Origin: Evansella sp. LMS18
GTDB lineage: Bacteria; Bacillota; Bacilli; Bacillales; Salisediminibacteriaceae
DNA: 64,000 nt
Direction: 5' to 3'
Assembly: GCF_024362785.1 (NCBI RefSeq)
Contig: NZ_CP093301.1
Location: 4,526,001-4,590,000 of the forward strand
Shown here: piece after piece, positions 17,626 through 26,938 of the stretch
How positions within the stretch are numbered: the stretch's first letter is position 1
Layout: each line of letters starts with the position of its first letter
Made by a program: the position numbers and the translations under genes
Notes under the pieces: model-generated
The model's database searches: none
Seen by the model: only the letters and a program-made list of their open reading frames with translations
Told to the model about the DNA's origin: nothing

Positions 17626-17750
17626 TATAATTTCTTTGAAATAAAATGCTTTAACCACTGGAAACTTTCTGCTAGAATGGTACGATGTGTGTAAACAGGT
17701 TAAACGCCGGAATATATATAATAAAATAAAGCAGAATTCAGGTGAACGAA

Positions 17751-19124
17751 ATGGAACATGTGGATACAAGGAAAGAGAAACTGCAATTATTCATTAGAAT
17801 CTTATGGCCGATTATGGTTACACAGGTCAGCCTCTATGCCATGAATCTTGTGGATACAATGATGTCCGGGAGGGTTGGCACCGACGACCTTGCAGGCGTA
17901 GCGATTGGTTCAAGCTTATGGATGCCAGTGTTTACAGGCATTAACGGAATTTTACTCGCTGTCACAACGATTGTTGCTCAGCTGGTGGGGAGCGGCCAGA
18001 AAAATAAAATCAGCGATGCTGTTACGCAGGCCATTTATTTATCCTTTGGTCTCGCTTTTTTTGTTTTTCTGGGAGGATTTTTCTTCCTTGAACCAATTTT
18101 ATCATTAATGAGCCTTGCGCCAGCTGTAGAGCATATTTCCTACCATTACCTTATTGGTCTGTCATTTGGAATCGTCCCTCTCTTTTTGGCCAATGTACTG
18201 CGTAATTTCTATGATGGACAAGGTTTCACAAGAATAACCATGATAATAATAGTACTCGCTGTACCATTTAATGTCTTGTTAAACTACGGTTTTATTTTTG
18301 GAAATTTCGGTCTTCCCGGGCTGGGTGGGATTGGAGCAGGCTATGCCACTGCTGTGACATATTGGATTATACTGATAATCAGTATTTGGATGACATTCCG
18401 TATACCGGTACTCAGAAAATATCAGCTGTTTGTCAAATGGGCTAAACCTTCTCTGAAAACATGGAAGGAACAGCTTTCCATAGGTATTCCTATTGGCTTG
18501 TCCATTTTCTTTGAATCAAGCATTTTCGCCGTTGTTACCCTGCTGATGGGAGCGATGTTCACAACAGTTACCGTAGCGGCCCACCAGGTCGCAATAAGCT
18601 TCACCTCCCTGATTTTTATGATTCCTTTAAGCATTTCCATGGCTTTAACAATTGTTGTAGGGTTTTCAGTTGGAGGAAAGCGGATTGAATCAGCAAAGCA
18701 GTACGGCCGGCTTGGAGTGTTTGGAGGCGTTGGGTTTCTCGCTGTCGGATCTGTATTCCTTTACTTTTTCAGAGAGGAAATAGCATATCTGTATACTACT
18801 GACCGTGATGTAGTAATTATGGCTGGACAGTTCTTCATCTTAGCCATTATCTTTCAGCTTTCAGACGCTGCCCAGGCCGGTCTCCAGGGGATTCTTCGAG
18901 GATACAAGGATGTAAAAATTCCATTTATAACAGCATTAATATCCTACTGGGCCATTGGAATCCCTTCTGGTTACGCATTGGCGGCATTTACCCCCCTCGG
19001 ACCGTTCGGGCTCTGGGTTGGCATCACACTTGGCCTCACATGTGCTGCAATCGGATTTCTTGTAAGACTTAAGATTGTCCAGCGAAGGGCTGAGGAGAAC
19101 GCACTGAAAGAAGGAGTTAATTAA
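17751..19124 (+). CDS. MATE-family efflux transporter
   Basis: A 457-residue MATE exporter with 12 predicted membrane helices, exporting drugs or cationic metabolites against Na+ or H+. Family blocks are LWPIMVTQVSLYAMNLVDTM near the N-terminus, VAAHQVAISF, and DAAQAGLQGILRGYKD in the second half. CAGGTG sits 6 nt before the ATG at 17751; an in-frame GTG at 17742 overlaps that site. A terminator follows 55 nt after the stop. Confidence 0.9.
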   Translation: MEHVDTRKEKLQLFIRILWPIMVTQVSLYAMNLVDTMMSGRVGTDDLAGVAIGSSLWMPVFTGINGILLAVTTIVAQLVGSGQKNKISDAVTQAIYLSFGLAFFVFLGGFFFLEPILSLMSLAPAVEHISYHYLIGLSFGIVPLFLANVLRNFYDGQGFTRITMIIIVLAVPFNVLLNYGFIFGNFGLPGLGGIGAGYATAVTYWIILIISIWMTFRIPVLRKYQLFVKWAKPSLKTWKEQLSIGIPIGLSIFFESSIFAVVTLLMGAMFTTVTVAAHQVAISFTSLIFMIPLSISMALTIVVGFSVGGKRIESAKQYGRLGVFGGVGFLAVGSVFLYFFREEIAYLYTTDRDVVIMAGQFFILAIIFQLSDAAQAGLQGILRGYKDVKIPFITALISYWAIGIPSGYALAAFTPLGPFGLWVGITLGLTCAAIGFLVRLKIVQRRAEENALKEGVN

Positions 19125-19179
19125 ACCAGGTTAATGAGTTGCCCTGAATACCCAGCCGTCCTTAATTCAAAAAAAATAA

Positions 19180-19217
19180 TTAACCAGCTGCAGGAAAGAT
19201 CCATGCAGCTGGTTTTT
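19180..19217 (+). terminator. bidirectional intrinsic terminator
   Basis: The arms AACCAGCTGCA and TGCAGCTGGTT are followed by T6. It lies between the convergent MATE and protease genes and can serve both. Confidence 0.88.
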
Positions 19218-19222
19218 TAATC

Positions 19223-20716
19223 CTACTGGGTCAGCGCATTATGGGCATTTACACGTCCATGCCCGAAAAATCTACTGTAACCTTGCTTATCCACACTGTC
19301 TGCGGTCTGCTGCAGTCGGTTTTGTACCTGGCGAGGTGTTGGTTTTTTGCCGGTTTCCTCATAAACTTGAGAAATATATGCGGCAGCAGCTCCTGCTACT
19401 TGAGGAGCAGCCATGGAAGTTCCTCGCATCCATGTATAACCGTTTTCACCAAAAAGCTGCTGGCTGCGATTGTTGTTAAAGTAAGTAGGGTAAGCACTGA
19501 GGATACCAAATTTAAAAGTATCTCCGCCTTCGTATCCTGCAGGCGGGTCATCTCCACCTGGTGCACCAAGGTCAATTGCCCCGTTCCCGTAATTGGAGAA
19601 GAATGATAAACGGTCTTCTGTCCCGAATCCACCACCCATAGCAGAAACGGTAATTACACCTGGAAGATGTGCAGGAACGAACCATGCAGCACCACGGATT
19701 TCATAACCCGGGCCAGCGTTCCCTTCCATCCAGTCAGCAACCTTTGAAGGATTGCTCATATCCTGCGCAGAGTTTCCTGCTGCTGCAACCACTGTAACAT
19801 TTCGCTGTACAGCATAATCTACTGCCCGTTTGTATGCCACTACATCTGCTGCCTGGTTATTTCCGAGCCGGACTCTTTCTCCAGTCTCAGGATCGGTATA
19901 GAACCACTGGCCGATAACTCGGTTGCCGCCAAGGCTCATATTAATTACATCGACACCGTCATCAGCTGCTGCAATCATAGCGTCGGTAATCCACAGCTGC
20001 TGAGCACTTCCTCTGTTGAATACCCGATAAGATTTTAATCCAACATCAGGGGCAACACCTTTCATACGGCCATTACCTGCAATCGTCCCGGCAACATGAG
20101 TCCCATGTCCATGGTTATCCCAGGAGTCCTGAGTGCCAGGAACAAAAGTGCGCGAACCCTCCGGACCACCGATAATGTTTGGAGCCAGATCAGGATGGCC
20201 AAAGTCAAATCCTGTATCAATTACACCAACTACTACGTCATGCGTACCGCTATGTACACTATGACTCTGGAAATTATCTGTTACTTTCTCAATGTCCCAC
20301 TGCCAGCCGGTTTCCCAGATATTTTCGTTAACTGGTACTGGTCCAGGACTATTAGAAGAAACATCCGCTTCTCCGTCTGCGTCAAAGTCCGGAAGATCAA
20401 GCATTACATCAATGGAAGGGGAGAGGCCTAACACATCCCTTTCCTGATTTAATGCCTTAATGAAGTCGATGGGGCTGTCAGTTACAGCTTCCAATACGCC
20501 AATCTCCCCAACTTCATACGTTACTTGCCCGCCAGCCTGGTTCACAATTTCCTCCGCATTTGCAGGCAGTTCCTCAGACTTGAAGGCGACGATAAAGCGC
20601 TCCTTCAATGAACTGGAGTCACCCTGGGGACTTTCTGCCGCTGCCATACTGAATGTGGAAGCAATCAAGGCTGCAACAATAAGTACCACGAAAGGAATCT
20701 TCAGCATTTTTTTCAT
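19223..20716 (-). CDS. secreted subtilisin-like serine protease (S8)
   Basis: A 497-residue secreted protease. A signal peptide (about 1-27, ending in SMAAA) is followed by an inhibitor I9 propeptide (about 38-108) and an S8 catalytic domain. The triad is D167 (VIDTGF), H204 (HGTHVAG) and S434 (GTSMAAP), with oxyanion N315 (AAAGN). The mature domain is acidic and rich in Asp and Asn, as in proteases of saline or alkaline bacilli. It should degrade extracellular protein. AAGGAGG precedes the ATG. Confidence 0.95.
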   Translation of the reverse strand: MKKMLKIPFVVLIVAALIASTFSMAAAESPQGDSSSLKERFIVAFKSEELPANAEEIVNQAGGQVTYEVGEIGVLEAVTDSPIDFIKALNQERDVLGLSPSIDVMLDLPDFDADGEADVSSNSPGPVPVNENIWETGWQWDIEKVTDNFQSHSVHSGTHDVVVGVIDTGFDFGHPDLAPNIIGGPEGSRTFVPGTQDSWDNHGHGTHVAGTIAGNGRMKGVAPDVGLKSYRVFNRGSAQQLWITDAMIAAADDGVDVINMSLGGNRVIGQWFYTDPETGERVRLGNNQAADVVAYKRAVDYAVQRNVTVVAAAGNSAQDMSNPSKVADWMEGNAGPGYEIRGAAWFVPAHLPGVITVSAMGGGFGTEDRLSFFSNYGNGAIDLGAPGGDDPPAGYEGGDTFKFGILSAYPTYFNNNRSQQLFGENGYTWMRGTSMAAPQVAGAAAAYISQVYEETGKKPTPRQVQNRLQQTADSVDKQGYSRFFGHGRVNAHNALTQ

Positions 20717-21002
20717 AAAACTCCTCCTTTATATAGAATACTTACAAATTATCACAATTTTATAATTATTAGTGTGAAAATTCCGAAAAGTAAAAGAAGG
20801 TAACAGAGTATTTTAATCTTAAATATGAAAAAAGCCCTTAAATACGACAATGAATGAAACGAAAGAACGGGAAATGAAGTAGTAATTTCTGTGTCTTTTC
20901 TTTTATACTCAGTTCCCAGTTTTATAATTTTCAGTTAAAATTAATATAAAGAATGCTAGTATAAATTCAACAAATAGAATTTTGCAGCAGAAGGGGATTT
21001 TT

Positions 21003-21194
21003 ATGAAAAAGAAATCGTTAAAATACATATTAGCCGGGGCGGCTGTCCTGTTTATTATCTTCCTGGCGGTCGGAGGCTACAATTACAGCAGCTATATGTC
21101 TGCTAAAATTGACTGCCTTCAGAATGAGGGCACTATTACAGAAGAGAATATCGATTTCTTTGCCTTTAACTGGACCGTAAACTGTGAAAGGTAG
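21003..21194 (+). CDS. small membrane-anchored protein
   Basis: A 63-residue protein with one membrane helix (about 8-25) and a short outside tail holding two cysteines that could form a disulphide. GAAGGGGA lies 7 nt before the ATG at 21003. I do not recognise a family. The acetyltransferase gene starts 57 nt later, so the two may be co-transcribed. Confidence 0.55.
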   Translation: MKKKSLKYILAGAAVLFIIFLAVGGYNYSSYMSAKIDCLQNEGTITEENIDFFAFNWTVNCER

Positions 21195-21251
21195 TGTTGG
21201 CCGGAAAGGCGAAAGAAAGCAAGCTTTTAAAGGATGAGGGGGAGATACACT

Positions 21252-22049
21252 TTGCAGAATATAACATTCGAAAATATTCACGTGTCAGGTAAGGTCATTT
21301 TTGAAAATGATTTTTTCAGGCAGGTTCATTTTGAAGAAATGCTTAACCAATATGACAGTAATTTTATTGAGTTTAAAAGAATGCCAACCCTGGAACAATT
21401 TCAGGAAAAAGCGGATTATTTAAGAGAATTCCATGATAAATACGGCCAGGAACATATCCGGTTTTATTTTCCTCCAAATGAAAAGCCCTCCGGTGACCTG
21501 CAACAGTACATGGAAGATGCAGGCTTTCAAACTGGATTTCTTGAATTGTATGCCATAGAGCCTTCCGAGTTTAAGGGTAAGGATACTCCGGACATAGAAG
21601 TGAAAGAGGTTAGTAAAGAGGATTTACATATTTATTTACAGCTCCAGTATGAGGAAGATTTATCATACGGGGTGAACTATGCTGAAAGTAAGCGGGAATT
21701 TAACCGGAAACAGTTTGATAACCCGGCTCTGCAGCAGATTCTGGCTTTTTATAAGGGGGAACCTGCCGGCTATACCGACATAATAGTAGGGGAAACAACA
21801 GTGGAAATTGATAATCTCGCTGTAATCGATAAGCTGCAGAAAAAGGGAGCAGGCAGCAAAATTCAAAGGTTTGTTATGGAGGCATTTCCGGATAAAACAG
21901 TAATATTGGTAGCTGATGGCGATGATACTGCGAAAGAAATGTATAAGAAGCAAAACTATCAGTATCTTGGATTCCGATACGACACCTTGAAGCTTTTCCC
22001 AAACAAGGAGAATGGTAAAGAATATGAACCTGGAACTTTAAAAATATAA
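21252..22049 (+). CDS. GNAT-type N-acetyltransferase
   Basis: A 265-residue two-domain protein. The C-terminal half (about 120-240) is a GNAT fold: PAGYTDIIVGETTVEIDNLAVIDKLQKKGAGSK in sections, with a relaxed acetyl-CoA loop (KKGAGSKI) and the late KQNYQYLGFRYDTLK strand. The N-terminal half is less conserved. The substrate is unknown. TTG at 21252 is chosen because GAGGGGGAG lies 7 nt upstream; an ATG at 21234 has almost no spacing from its AAAGG. Confidence 0.75.
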   Translation: MQNITFENIHVSGKVIFENDFFRQVHFEEMLNQYDSNFIEFKRMPTLEQFQEKADYLREFHDKYGQEHIRFYFPPNEKPSGDLQQYMEDAGFQTGFLELYAIEPSEFKGKDTPDIEVKEVSKEDLHIYLQLQYEEDLSYGVNYAESKREFNRKQFDNPALQQILAFYKGEPAGYTDIIVGETTVEIDNLAVIDKLQKKGAGSKIQRFVMEAFPDKTVILVADGDDTAKEMYKKQNYQYLGFRYDTLKLFPNKENGKEYEPGTLKI

Positions 22050-22080
22050 ACCAGATCTTTGCACAAAGGGGGCGGTAGTT

Positions 22081-22329
22081 ATTATATCCGTTGCTCGTTA
22101 TATATTAAATATATTTACCGGCCTGGTCGTATTATTTTTATCTGTCTGGATGAGCTGGCCGGTTTTAACAGGATCAGAGATCACCATATACAGGCTGCTG
22201 TTTTTAGTATGGCCGGCCGTCTGGATTTTCGGTTTTGCTCTCCAGCTGAAAAAGAGCCTGAGAATAACAGGTGTGATAGTTACTCTTATCCCGTTTTTGT
22301 TTTATGTATATTTATTTGTCACAGCCTGA
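22081..22329 (+). CDS. small hydrophobic membrane protein with AUU-type start
   Basis: An open frame of 82 codons runs from ATT at 22081 to TGA at 22327-22329 and encodes two to three membrane helices (YILNIFTGLVVLFLSVWMSW, LLFLVWPAVWIFGFALQL, VIVTLIPFLFYVYLFV). AAAGGGGG lies 8 nt before the ATT, and no ATG, GTG or TTG fits. The composition is clearly that of a real membrane protein. It is either an AUU start or the result of a start-codon mutation. The next small gene follows 28 nt later. Confidence 0.55.
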   Translation: MISVARYILNIFTGLVVLFLSVWMSWPVLTGSEITIYRLLFLVWPAVWIFGFALQLKKSLRITGVIVTLIPFLFYVYLFVTA

Positions 22330-22357
22330 CTCCAATAAAAATGAGAGGAGCTGCCTT

Positions 22358-22555
22358 TTGAACAGATACCAGGTTATTTCATTAGTAGTTTTAATAGGGC
22401 TGCCACTATTCTTTTTATTAATCTCTATTTTTACCGGTAAATGGGGCTACTTCCTGTTCAGTATACCTCCTAGCCTGGCAGCTGGCCTTACTGGATTTTT
22501 TCACGCAAAGAAAAACGGTGTTCGGGCCACTGCAAAAATAACTCCTAAAGGGTAA
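22358..22555 (+). CDS. small two-helix membrane protein
   Basis: A 65-residue protein with two membrane helices (about 5-24 and 28-47) and a basic C-terminus. The TTG at 22358 has GAGGAG 8 nt upstream. It probably shares a transcript with the hydrophobic ORF at 22081-22329. The family is unrecognised. Confidence 0.6.
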   Translation: MNRYQVISLVVLIGLPLFFLLISIFTGKWGYFLFSIPPSLAAGLTGFFHAKKNGVRATAKITPKG

Positions 22556-22559
22556 AGCA

Positions 22560-22590
22560 AGCCCCTCAGTCTTGTCGGCTGAGGGGGTTC
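22560..22590. terminator. bidirectional terminator hairpin
   Basis: The arms CCCCTCAG and CTGAGGGG lie between the small membrane gene and the convergent purine permease gene. The tail is weakly T-rich. Confidence 0.6.
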
Positions 22591-22593
22591 TGT

Positions 22594-23886
22594 CTAAGCA
22601 ATATAAGCAATGTATCCGAGAAAAACAACTGCAAGTCCGTACATAACGGGATGTACTTCCCTGTGCTTTTTCATGGCGGCCATCATGACAGGGTACAGTA
22701 TAAAACCGAGCGCAATTCCAGTCGCAACACTGAAACTGAGGGGCATCATGATGATAGTCACAAATGCAGGTATCGCTATTGCAATATCGCTCCACTTAAC
22801 AAGACGTACCTGGGAAGCCATCAGTACACCAACAATAATTAGCGCCGGTGCAGTTACGTGAGCCGTGACAACTTCAAGAAGCGGCGAGAAAAACAGAGCA
22901 AGGAAGAAAAATCCTGAAATCACAATCCCCGTAAATCCTGTTCTTCCTCCTGCAGCAATCCCTGAAGAAGACTCGATTAATGATGTGGTAGTGGAGGTTC
23001 CAAAGACCGCTCCTGCGACGGTTGCAGATGAGTCAGCAAAAAGCGCTCTGCCTGCATTAGGGATTTTATTATTTTTAATTAACCCTGCCTGGGTTGATAC
23101 CGCTATAAGTGTTCCTGCCGTATCAAAGAAGTCTACAAAAAGGAAAGTGAAAATAACGACAAGGAGCTCCAGTGTGAAAATATTTGGCAGTTCCTGAATC
23201 GCCACTCCAAATGTAGGGGCCATACTCGGAATTCCGCTTACTATGGCTGAAGGTGTATCTATCAGACCTACAATTACACCGATTAAGGCAGTAAGGGCCA
23301 TTCCGTAAAAAATTCCCCCTCTAACGCCTCTTACCATTAGAACCGCGGTGATGACAAACCCGGCAGCAGCCAGTAAGGCTGGACCAGTCAGGCTGCCTAA
23401 TTCCACGAAAGTAGCGGGGCTTCCCACCACAATCTCCGCATTTCTAAGACCGATAAAAGCGATAAAAAATCCAATTCCGGCAGCAGTTGCGTACTTTAAA
23501 TCAGCAGGAATAATATTAATGATTTTCTCCCTGATTTTTAATAATGTAATTATAATCATGATAATACCGGACACGAGAACTCCGGCAAGAGCAGTTTCCC
23601 AAGGTACTCCCATACCGATCACGACAGAATAAGTAAAAAATGAGTTCAGGCCAAGACTGGGAGCAAGCCCAATAGGGAAATTCGCGAGCAGCGCCATGAG
23701 CAGCGTTCCTACGATCGCCGCAAGGGCAGTAGCTGTGAACACTGCCCCTGAATCCATCCCTGCTTCTCCAAGGATCATAGGGTTTAACGCCAGTATATAA
23801 GCCATGGACAGAAATGTAGTTAACCCGGCAATAAATTCTTTTCGGTAGTTTGTACCACGTTCTTCAAACCGGAAAAAGTTTTTCAT
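22594..23886 (-). CDS. NCS2-family purine permease (PbuG/PbuO-like)
   Basis: A 430-residue AzgA-type transporter with 12-14 helices that imports guanine, hypoxanthine or adenine with protons. Typical segments are RKEFIAGLTTFLSMAYILAL, GLAPSLGLNSFFTY, FVDFFDTAGTLIAV and ESSSGIAAGGRTGFT. The ATG at 23886 has AGGGAGGT upstream and matches the family start. A longer frame to 24006 would run through the riboswitch leader. A guanine-type riboswitch with a terminator controls it, which supports the substrate call. Confidence 0.92.
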   Translation of the reverse strand: MKNFFRFEERGTNYRKEFIAGLTTFLSMAYILALNPMILGEAGMDSGAVFTATALAAIVGTLLMALLANFPIGLAPSLGLNSFFTYSVVIGMGVPWETALAGVLVSGIIMIIITLLKIREKIINIIPADLKYATAAGIGFFIAFIGLRNAEIVVGSPATFVELGSLTGPALLAAAGFVITAVLMVRGVRGGIFYGMALTALIGVIVGLIDTPSAIVSGIPSMAPTFGVAIQELPNIFTLELLVVIFTFLFVDFFDTAGTLIAVSTQAGLIKNNKIPNAGRALFADSSATVAGAVFGTSTTTSLIESSSGIAAGGRTGFTGIVISGFFFLALFFSPLLEVVTAHVTAPALIIVGVLMASQVRLVKWSDIAIAIPAFVTIIMMPLSFSVATGIALGFILYPVMMAAMKKHREVHPVMYGLAVVFLGYIAYIA

Positions 23887-23908
23887 TAGTACGACCTCCC
23901 TTTTTGGT

Positions 23909-24076
23909 AAAAAAATAAAGCCCTGGTAAGAGGCACCAGAGCTTAGTTTACGTATGGATATGTAAAAAATATACACCTGTTCGAAGACCGTGTATATTAT
24001 ACCCATCGTAGTTAAGCTATTTACGGCAGCTTTGTAGAAACTCTCAGGCCATATTCCTGAAATTATACGAGTGTGT
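23909..24076 (-). ncRNA. purine (guanine-type) riboswitch and terminator
   Basis: On the minus strand the aptamer runs from ACTCGTATAAT (24066-24076) through AATATGGCCTGAGAGTTTCTAC and GCCGTAAAT to ACTACGATGGGT (24001). The J3/1 segment reads AACTACG, placing C at the discriminator position, so guanine or hypoxanthine is the likely ligand. The terminator AAGCTCTGGT/ACCAGGGCTT plus a T-run lies at 23909-23945. Ligand binding should stop transcription of the permease. Confidence 0.92.
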
Positions 24077-24328
24077 GTGAAATTTTAAATTTAATATTTT
24101 GCTATAATATCAGAGGTGGATAGGGGCGTCAATACAGATTCAATATATTTATATTTTCAAATAATTGCCGCAACCAGGCTTACATTTGCGAGGGAACGAC
24201 AACTTTAATAGATAAAGAATCCAATGAGTTAGTTTCGACACATAGGAATAGGTAATATGTACATAAAGGAATCATGTAACTGTTAGTTTCGACATAGAAG
24301 AAAAAGATATGAAAGAAGGGGTATGCGA

Positions 24329-24685
24329 ATGGGAAAATTCATTTCGGTTTTAGGTCTGTCACTTATTATCATTACTGGCTGCGCATTTCAGGAAGATGGC
24401 ATTAACCATTTTGTTTCTTCCATTGATGAAATTAACTTAGATGAAGCTGTGATTACGATTGATTGCTCATTTCTTACCTTGGAAGAAGGAGAAAACGCCC
24501 TGGAATATGTGCCTTGTTATGTGGATGCACAGGACACAGCAATTGTAAATGAAGCAGACGAAGAATTGTCCTATGAGGAGCTGGAGACAGGAACGGATAT
24601 TGAAGTAGAACTGGAGGAGACACAAGCCCCTTCGCTCATAGAAGGGGAAATAAATGCTGAAAGGCTAATAATAATTGAATATTAA
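24329..24685 (+). CDS. small acidic lipoprotein
   Basis: A 118-residue lipoprotein with signal sequence MGKFISVLGLSLIIITGC, lipobox cysteine at residue 18, and an acidic beta-rich domain of about 95 residues. The shape recalls small OB-like Bacillus lipoproteins such as DUF3221, but I cannot confirm that. AAGAAGGGG lies 9 nt before the ATG at 24329; another ATG at 24323 is too close. Two copies of GTTAGTTTCGACATAG occur upstream (24228 and 24279). Confidence 0.65.
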   Translation: MGKFISVLGLSLIIITGCAFQEDGINHFVSSIDEINLDEAVITIDCSFLTLEEGENALEYVPCYVDAQDTAIVNEADEELSYEELETGTDIEVELEETQAPSLIEGEINAERLIIIEY

Positions 24686-24757
24686 TGAAAATCGTAAGTT
24701 TTACCGGCTGAAAAAGAAGGAAAATCATAAGTATACTACTACTTAGGGGTGTTTCCT

Positions 24758-25291
24758 TTGAAAAAAGCGATTCTGATGATAACTGCTGGGTTGATTCTTA
24801 TAACAGCTGGCTGTAACAATGAAAATCTCCAGAATGGCGAACATGAAAACGATCTCATCCAAAACCAGAATAATAACAATGAGGAAGCTCAAAGTGAGCT
24901 TCCTCAGCAAGATGATGTGCAGTTTGATATAACAATAGGCGAACAGGATATTGAGGCTGATGTACATACTGTCTGCTGGGGCCATTGCGGCCATGATTAT
25001 ATGGCGGAGGAACCGGCAGATCTGGCCGAATATATTGAAAGCGATATATATGAGGTGGCAGATGGCGATCAGGTTACTGTGACAATGCAAGGTGATCAGC
25101 CTGATGTTCTTAGTTATGCTGTGCGAACAGATAATGATACAGTAGAAGAAGAGACAATTGAAGATGGCCAGTTTGAAATCAGTGGAAGCGGTGAAGAAGT
25201 TTATGTATTATACGCAGGCTGGTATGCCGATGAAGAAGAGGTGGATATGGGCGGCGTCGTTATCGCAGCTTTCGAAGTGGACATTTCATAG
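24758..25291 (+). CDS. acidic lipoprotein with HTVCWGHCGHD motif
   Basis: A 177-residue lipoprotein. Signal MKKAILMITAGLILITAGC ends in a clear lipobox. An Asn/Glu/Gln linker and an acidic domain follow, with the unusual segment HTVCWGHCGHDYM, two Cys and three His in eleven residues, which could bind a metal. The TTG at 24758 has TAGGGGTG 7 nt upstream. It is unrecognised beyond that, and belongs to a run of lipoprotein genes (24.3-26.4 kb). Confidence 0.65.
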   Translation: MKKAILMITAGLILITAGCNNENLQNGEHENDLIQNQNNNNEEAQSELPQQDDVQFDITIGEQDIEADVHTVCWGHCGHDYMAEEPADLAEYIESDIYEVADGDQVTVTMQGDQPDVLSYAVRTDNDTVEEETIEDGQFEISGSGEEVYVLYAGWYADEEEVDMGGVVIAAFEVDIS

Positions 25292-25324
25292 TCATATGGT
25301 TCTCCAGTCAGAAAGGACACAACT

Positions 25325-25630
25325 ATGCAGCCATTTACCGAAGAAGTTATTCATATTATCAGGAGCATACCGGAAGGGCGGGTTATGACATACGGCCAGA
25401 TTGCTGCCCAGGCAGGAAGCCCCCAGGCAGCCCGTCAGGTTGCCCGGATTCTTCACTCAATGAGTAAAAAACACAGCCTCCCGTGGCACCGTGTCGTAAA
25501 CTCAAGCGGCCAGGCCGCTATCAAAAATACAGAAGCTTATGAGGAACAAATCTATCTTCTTAATAAAGAAGGTGTTATAACCGACAAGAACGGTAAGTTA
25601 GATCTTGCCACATATCAGTGGTTGCCATAG
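25325..25630 (+). CDS. alkyltransferase-like protein (ATL)
   Basis: A 101-residue protein with only the C-terminal domain of O6-alkylguanine-DNA alkyltransferase. The helix-turn-helix and arginine-finger region (YGQIAAQAGSPQAARQV) is present, but the acceptor motif PCHRVV reads PWHRVV, so the reactive cysteine is tryptophan. Such ATL proteins bind alkylated bases, cannot repair them, and pass them to nucleotide excision repair. The ATG has AAAGG 9 nt upstream. Length and motif fit the family well. Confidence 0.9.
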   Translation: MQPFTEEVIHIIRSIPEGRVMTYGQIAAQAGSPQAARQVARILHSMSKKHSLPWHRVVNSSGQAAIKNTEAYEEQIYLLNKEGVITDKNGKLDLATYQWLP

Positions 25631-25802
25631 CTGTTTTATCAAATATCCTGAAGGAAACTGTATTAGCAGTTTCTTTTTTTACTTTTATTACCAATTCCGT
25701 AAACAAAGGTGGTACACTGAAAATGCATTGCAGAACAGGAGACGAAAAGATTGTTTTGTATATTCGTATTAATACGTTACAAAGTGAATGGGAGGACGAA
25801 TT

Positions 25803-26432
25803 GTGAGACAAAAAATTAAGCTAGTCACATTTTTACTAATCTTAATCTTTGCCGCTGGCTGTAATAACCCTGGAGAAGAAGAAGGAGATTACCTCGCTTA
25901 CATAACTGCCAGCCAGGACTCAGAATATGAAAATACTATCAGAGATTTAAATTTAGGTGTGCTGTTCGATTTTAATATTGAACTCCCGTATGCGGAAGAA
26001 ACAATGGTGACCCTCTGGGTACAGGGATATAAAAACGGGGAGGAGCTGGAAGCTGATGAGCTCGCCAATATCCGGTTCGGCAATTTCCCGGAAGAAGAGG
26101 TGGAAGGCAGGCTTGGATTCAGCCTGTTAAATCCTGACAACCAGACATTCTTCTTGTATACGCCAGGCGGCACGGCTGGGCCTCATATTCCTGAAAATAA
26201 CCCTGTAATCACAGATGAAAATACTTTTTCCACATGGGAATATGCTATCGGTGATGAGCGACTCGATCTGTCTGAAGGGGAAGCAAGAGTTCTCGCGGCA
26301 TTCAGGCAAACGAAAGGGGAGTCAACGAGATCTGGATATGACTATAATTCTCCTGGCGGACTTCGAGAGGCAATAAACGATGACGATGTAGTTCTTTTGT
26401 TGATGATAGAGGTGAAAAGAGAGGAGTTTTAA
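25803..26432 (+). CDS. lipoprotein of unknown function
   Basis: A 209-residue lipoprotein with signal MRQKIKLVTFLLILIFAAGC and an acidic beta-rich domain. The GTG at 25803 has GGGAGGA 6 nt upstream; an ATG at 25788 would overlap that site and lengthen the signal peptide. A segment TFFLYTPGGTAGPHIPENNP lies mid-protein. No family is recognised. Confidence 0.65.
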   Translation: MRQKIKLVTFLLILIFAAGCNNPGEEEGDYLAYITASQDSEYENTIRDLNLGVLFDFNIELPYAEETMVTLWVQGYKNGEELEADELANIRFGNFPEEEVEGRLGFSLLNPDNQTFFLYTPGGTAGPHIPENNPVITDENTFSTWEYAIGDERLDLSEGEARVLAAFRQTKGESTRSGYDYNSPGGLREAINDDDVVLLLMIEVKREEF

Positions 26433-26639
26433 GTATTTTTAATTAAATTTGCTGCTACATCCTATAATTTTTATTATCTCCTCTAAAACTACTGACGAAC
26501 AAAGCAAGGAAGCTGGTTACTAAAACTCACCGAGTTCTTTAGGCGTAGGAAAATTATACTAAAAAAATTGTGGAACTGTCTTCCAATTTTGTATATCATC
26601 CTTTATAATGAACATACACTACTTGGGGGTGGCTACATA

Positions 26640-26795
26640 ATGATTAGAGAGCAGACAGATCTTACTTACTTTAACGGTCTCGGTTTAGAAAAGACGGAAT
26701 TTTCCAACAAAAATGACGGAAAGACTATTCTTGTAAAGCCTGAAAATTCATCTTCTGCAGTTACTTATCCTTATTTTCCTTCTTACAACGATTAA
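26640..26795 (+). CDS. small soluble protein of 51 residues
   Basis: Translation from the ATG at 26640 is supported by TGGGGGTGG 9 nt upstream and a strong terminator after the stop. The protein is hydrophilic and aromatic-rich at its end (TYPYFPSYND). TATAAT at 26602-26607 could be its -10 box. The family is not recognised. Confidence 0.55.
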   Translation: MIREQTDLTYFNGLGLEKTEFSNKNDGKTILVKPENSSSAVTYPYFPSYND

Positions 26796-26800
26796 TACAA

Positions 26801-26841
26801 AAACAAACAGGGAGCCAACGAAGGTCCCCTGTTTGTTTTTT
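26801..26841 (+). terminator. intrinsic terminator
   Basis: The arms ACAAACAGGG and CCCTGTTTGT are followed by T6, directly after the 51-residue gene. Confidence 0.85.
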
Positions 26842-26938
26842 ATTTGAATGCTTTTCTAAGACTTTGCTTAAAATCAATTTCATAATTCAAGATTTTCATC
26901 ATTAATAAGAACATTATCTTAAAATGTTACTTTGTTGT

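Noticed and set aside
20096-20431. A 111-codon antisense ORF in the protease gene
   Set aside because: It overlaps the conserved S8 catalytic region entirely and shows no family features.
22059-22361. A 100-codon ORF in this region
   Set aside because: A different frame over the same DNA (22081-22329) codes for a far more protein-like hydrophobic sequence placed correctly after AAAGGGGG.
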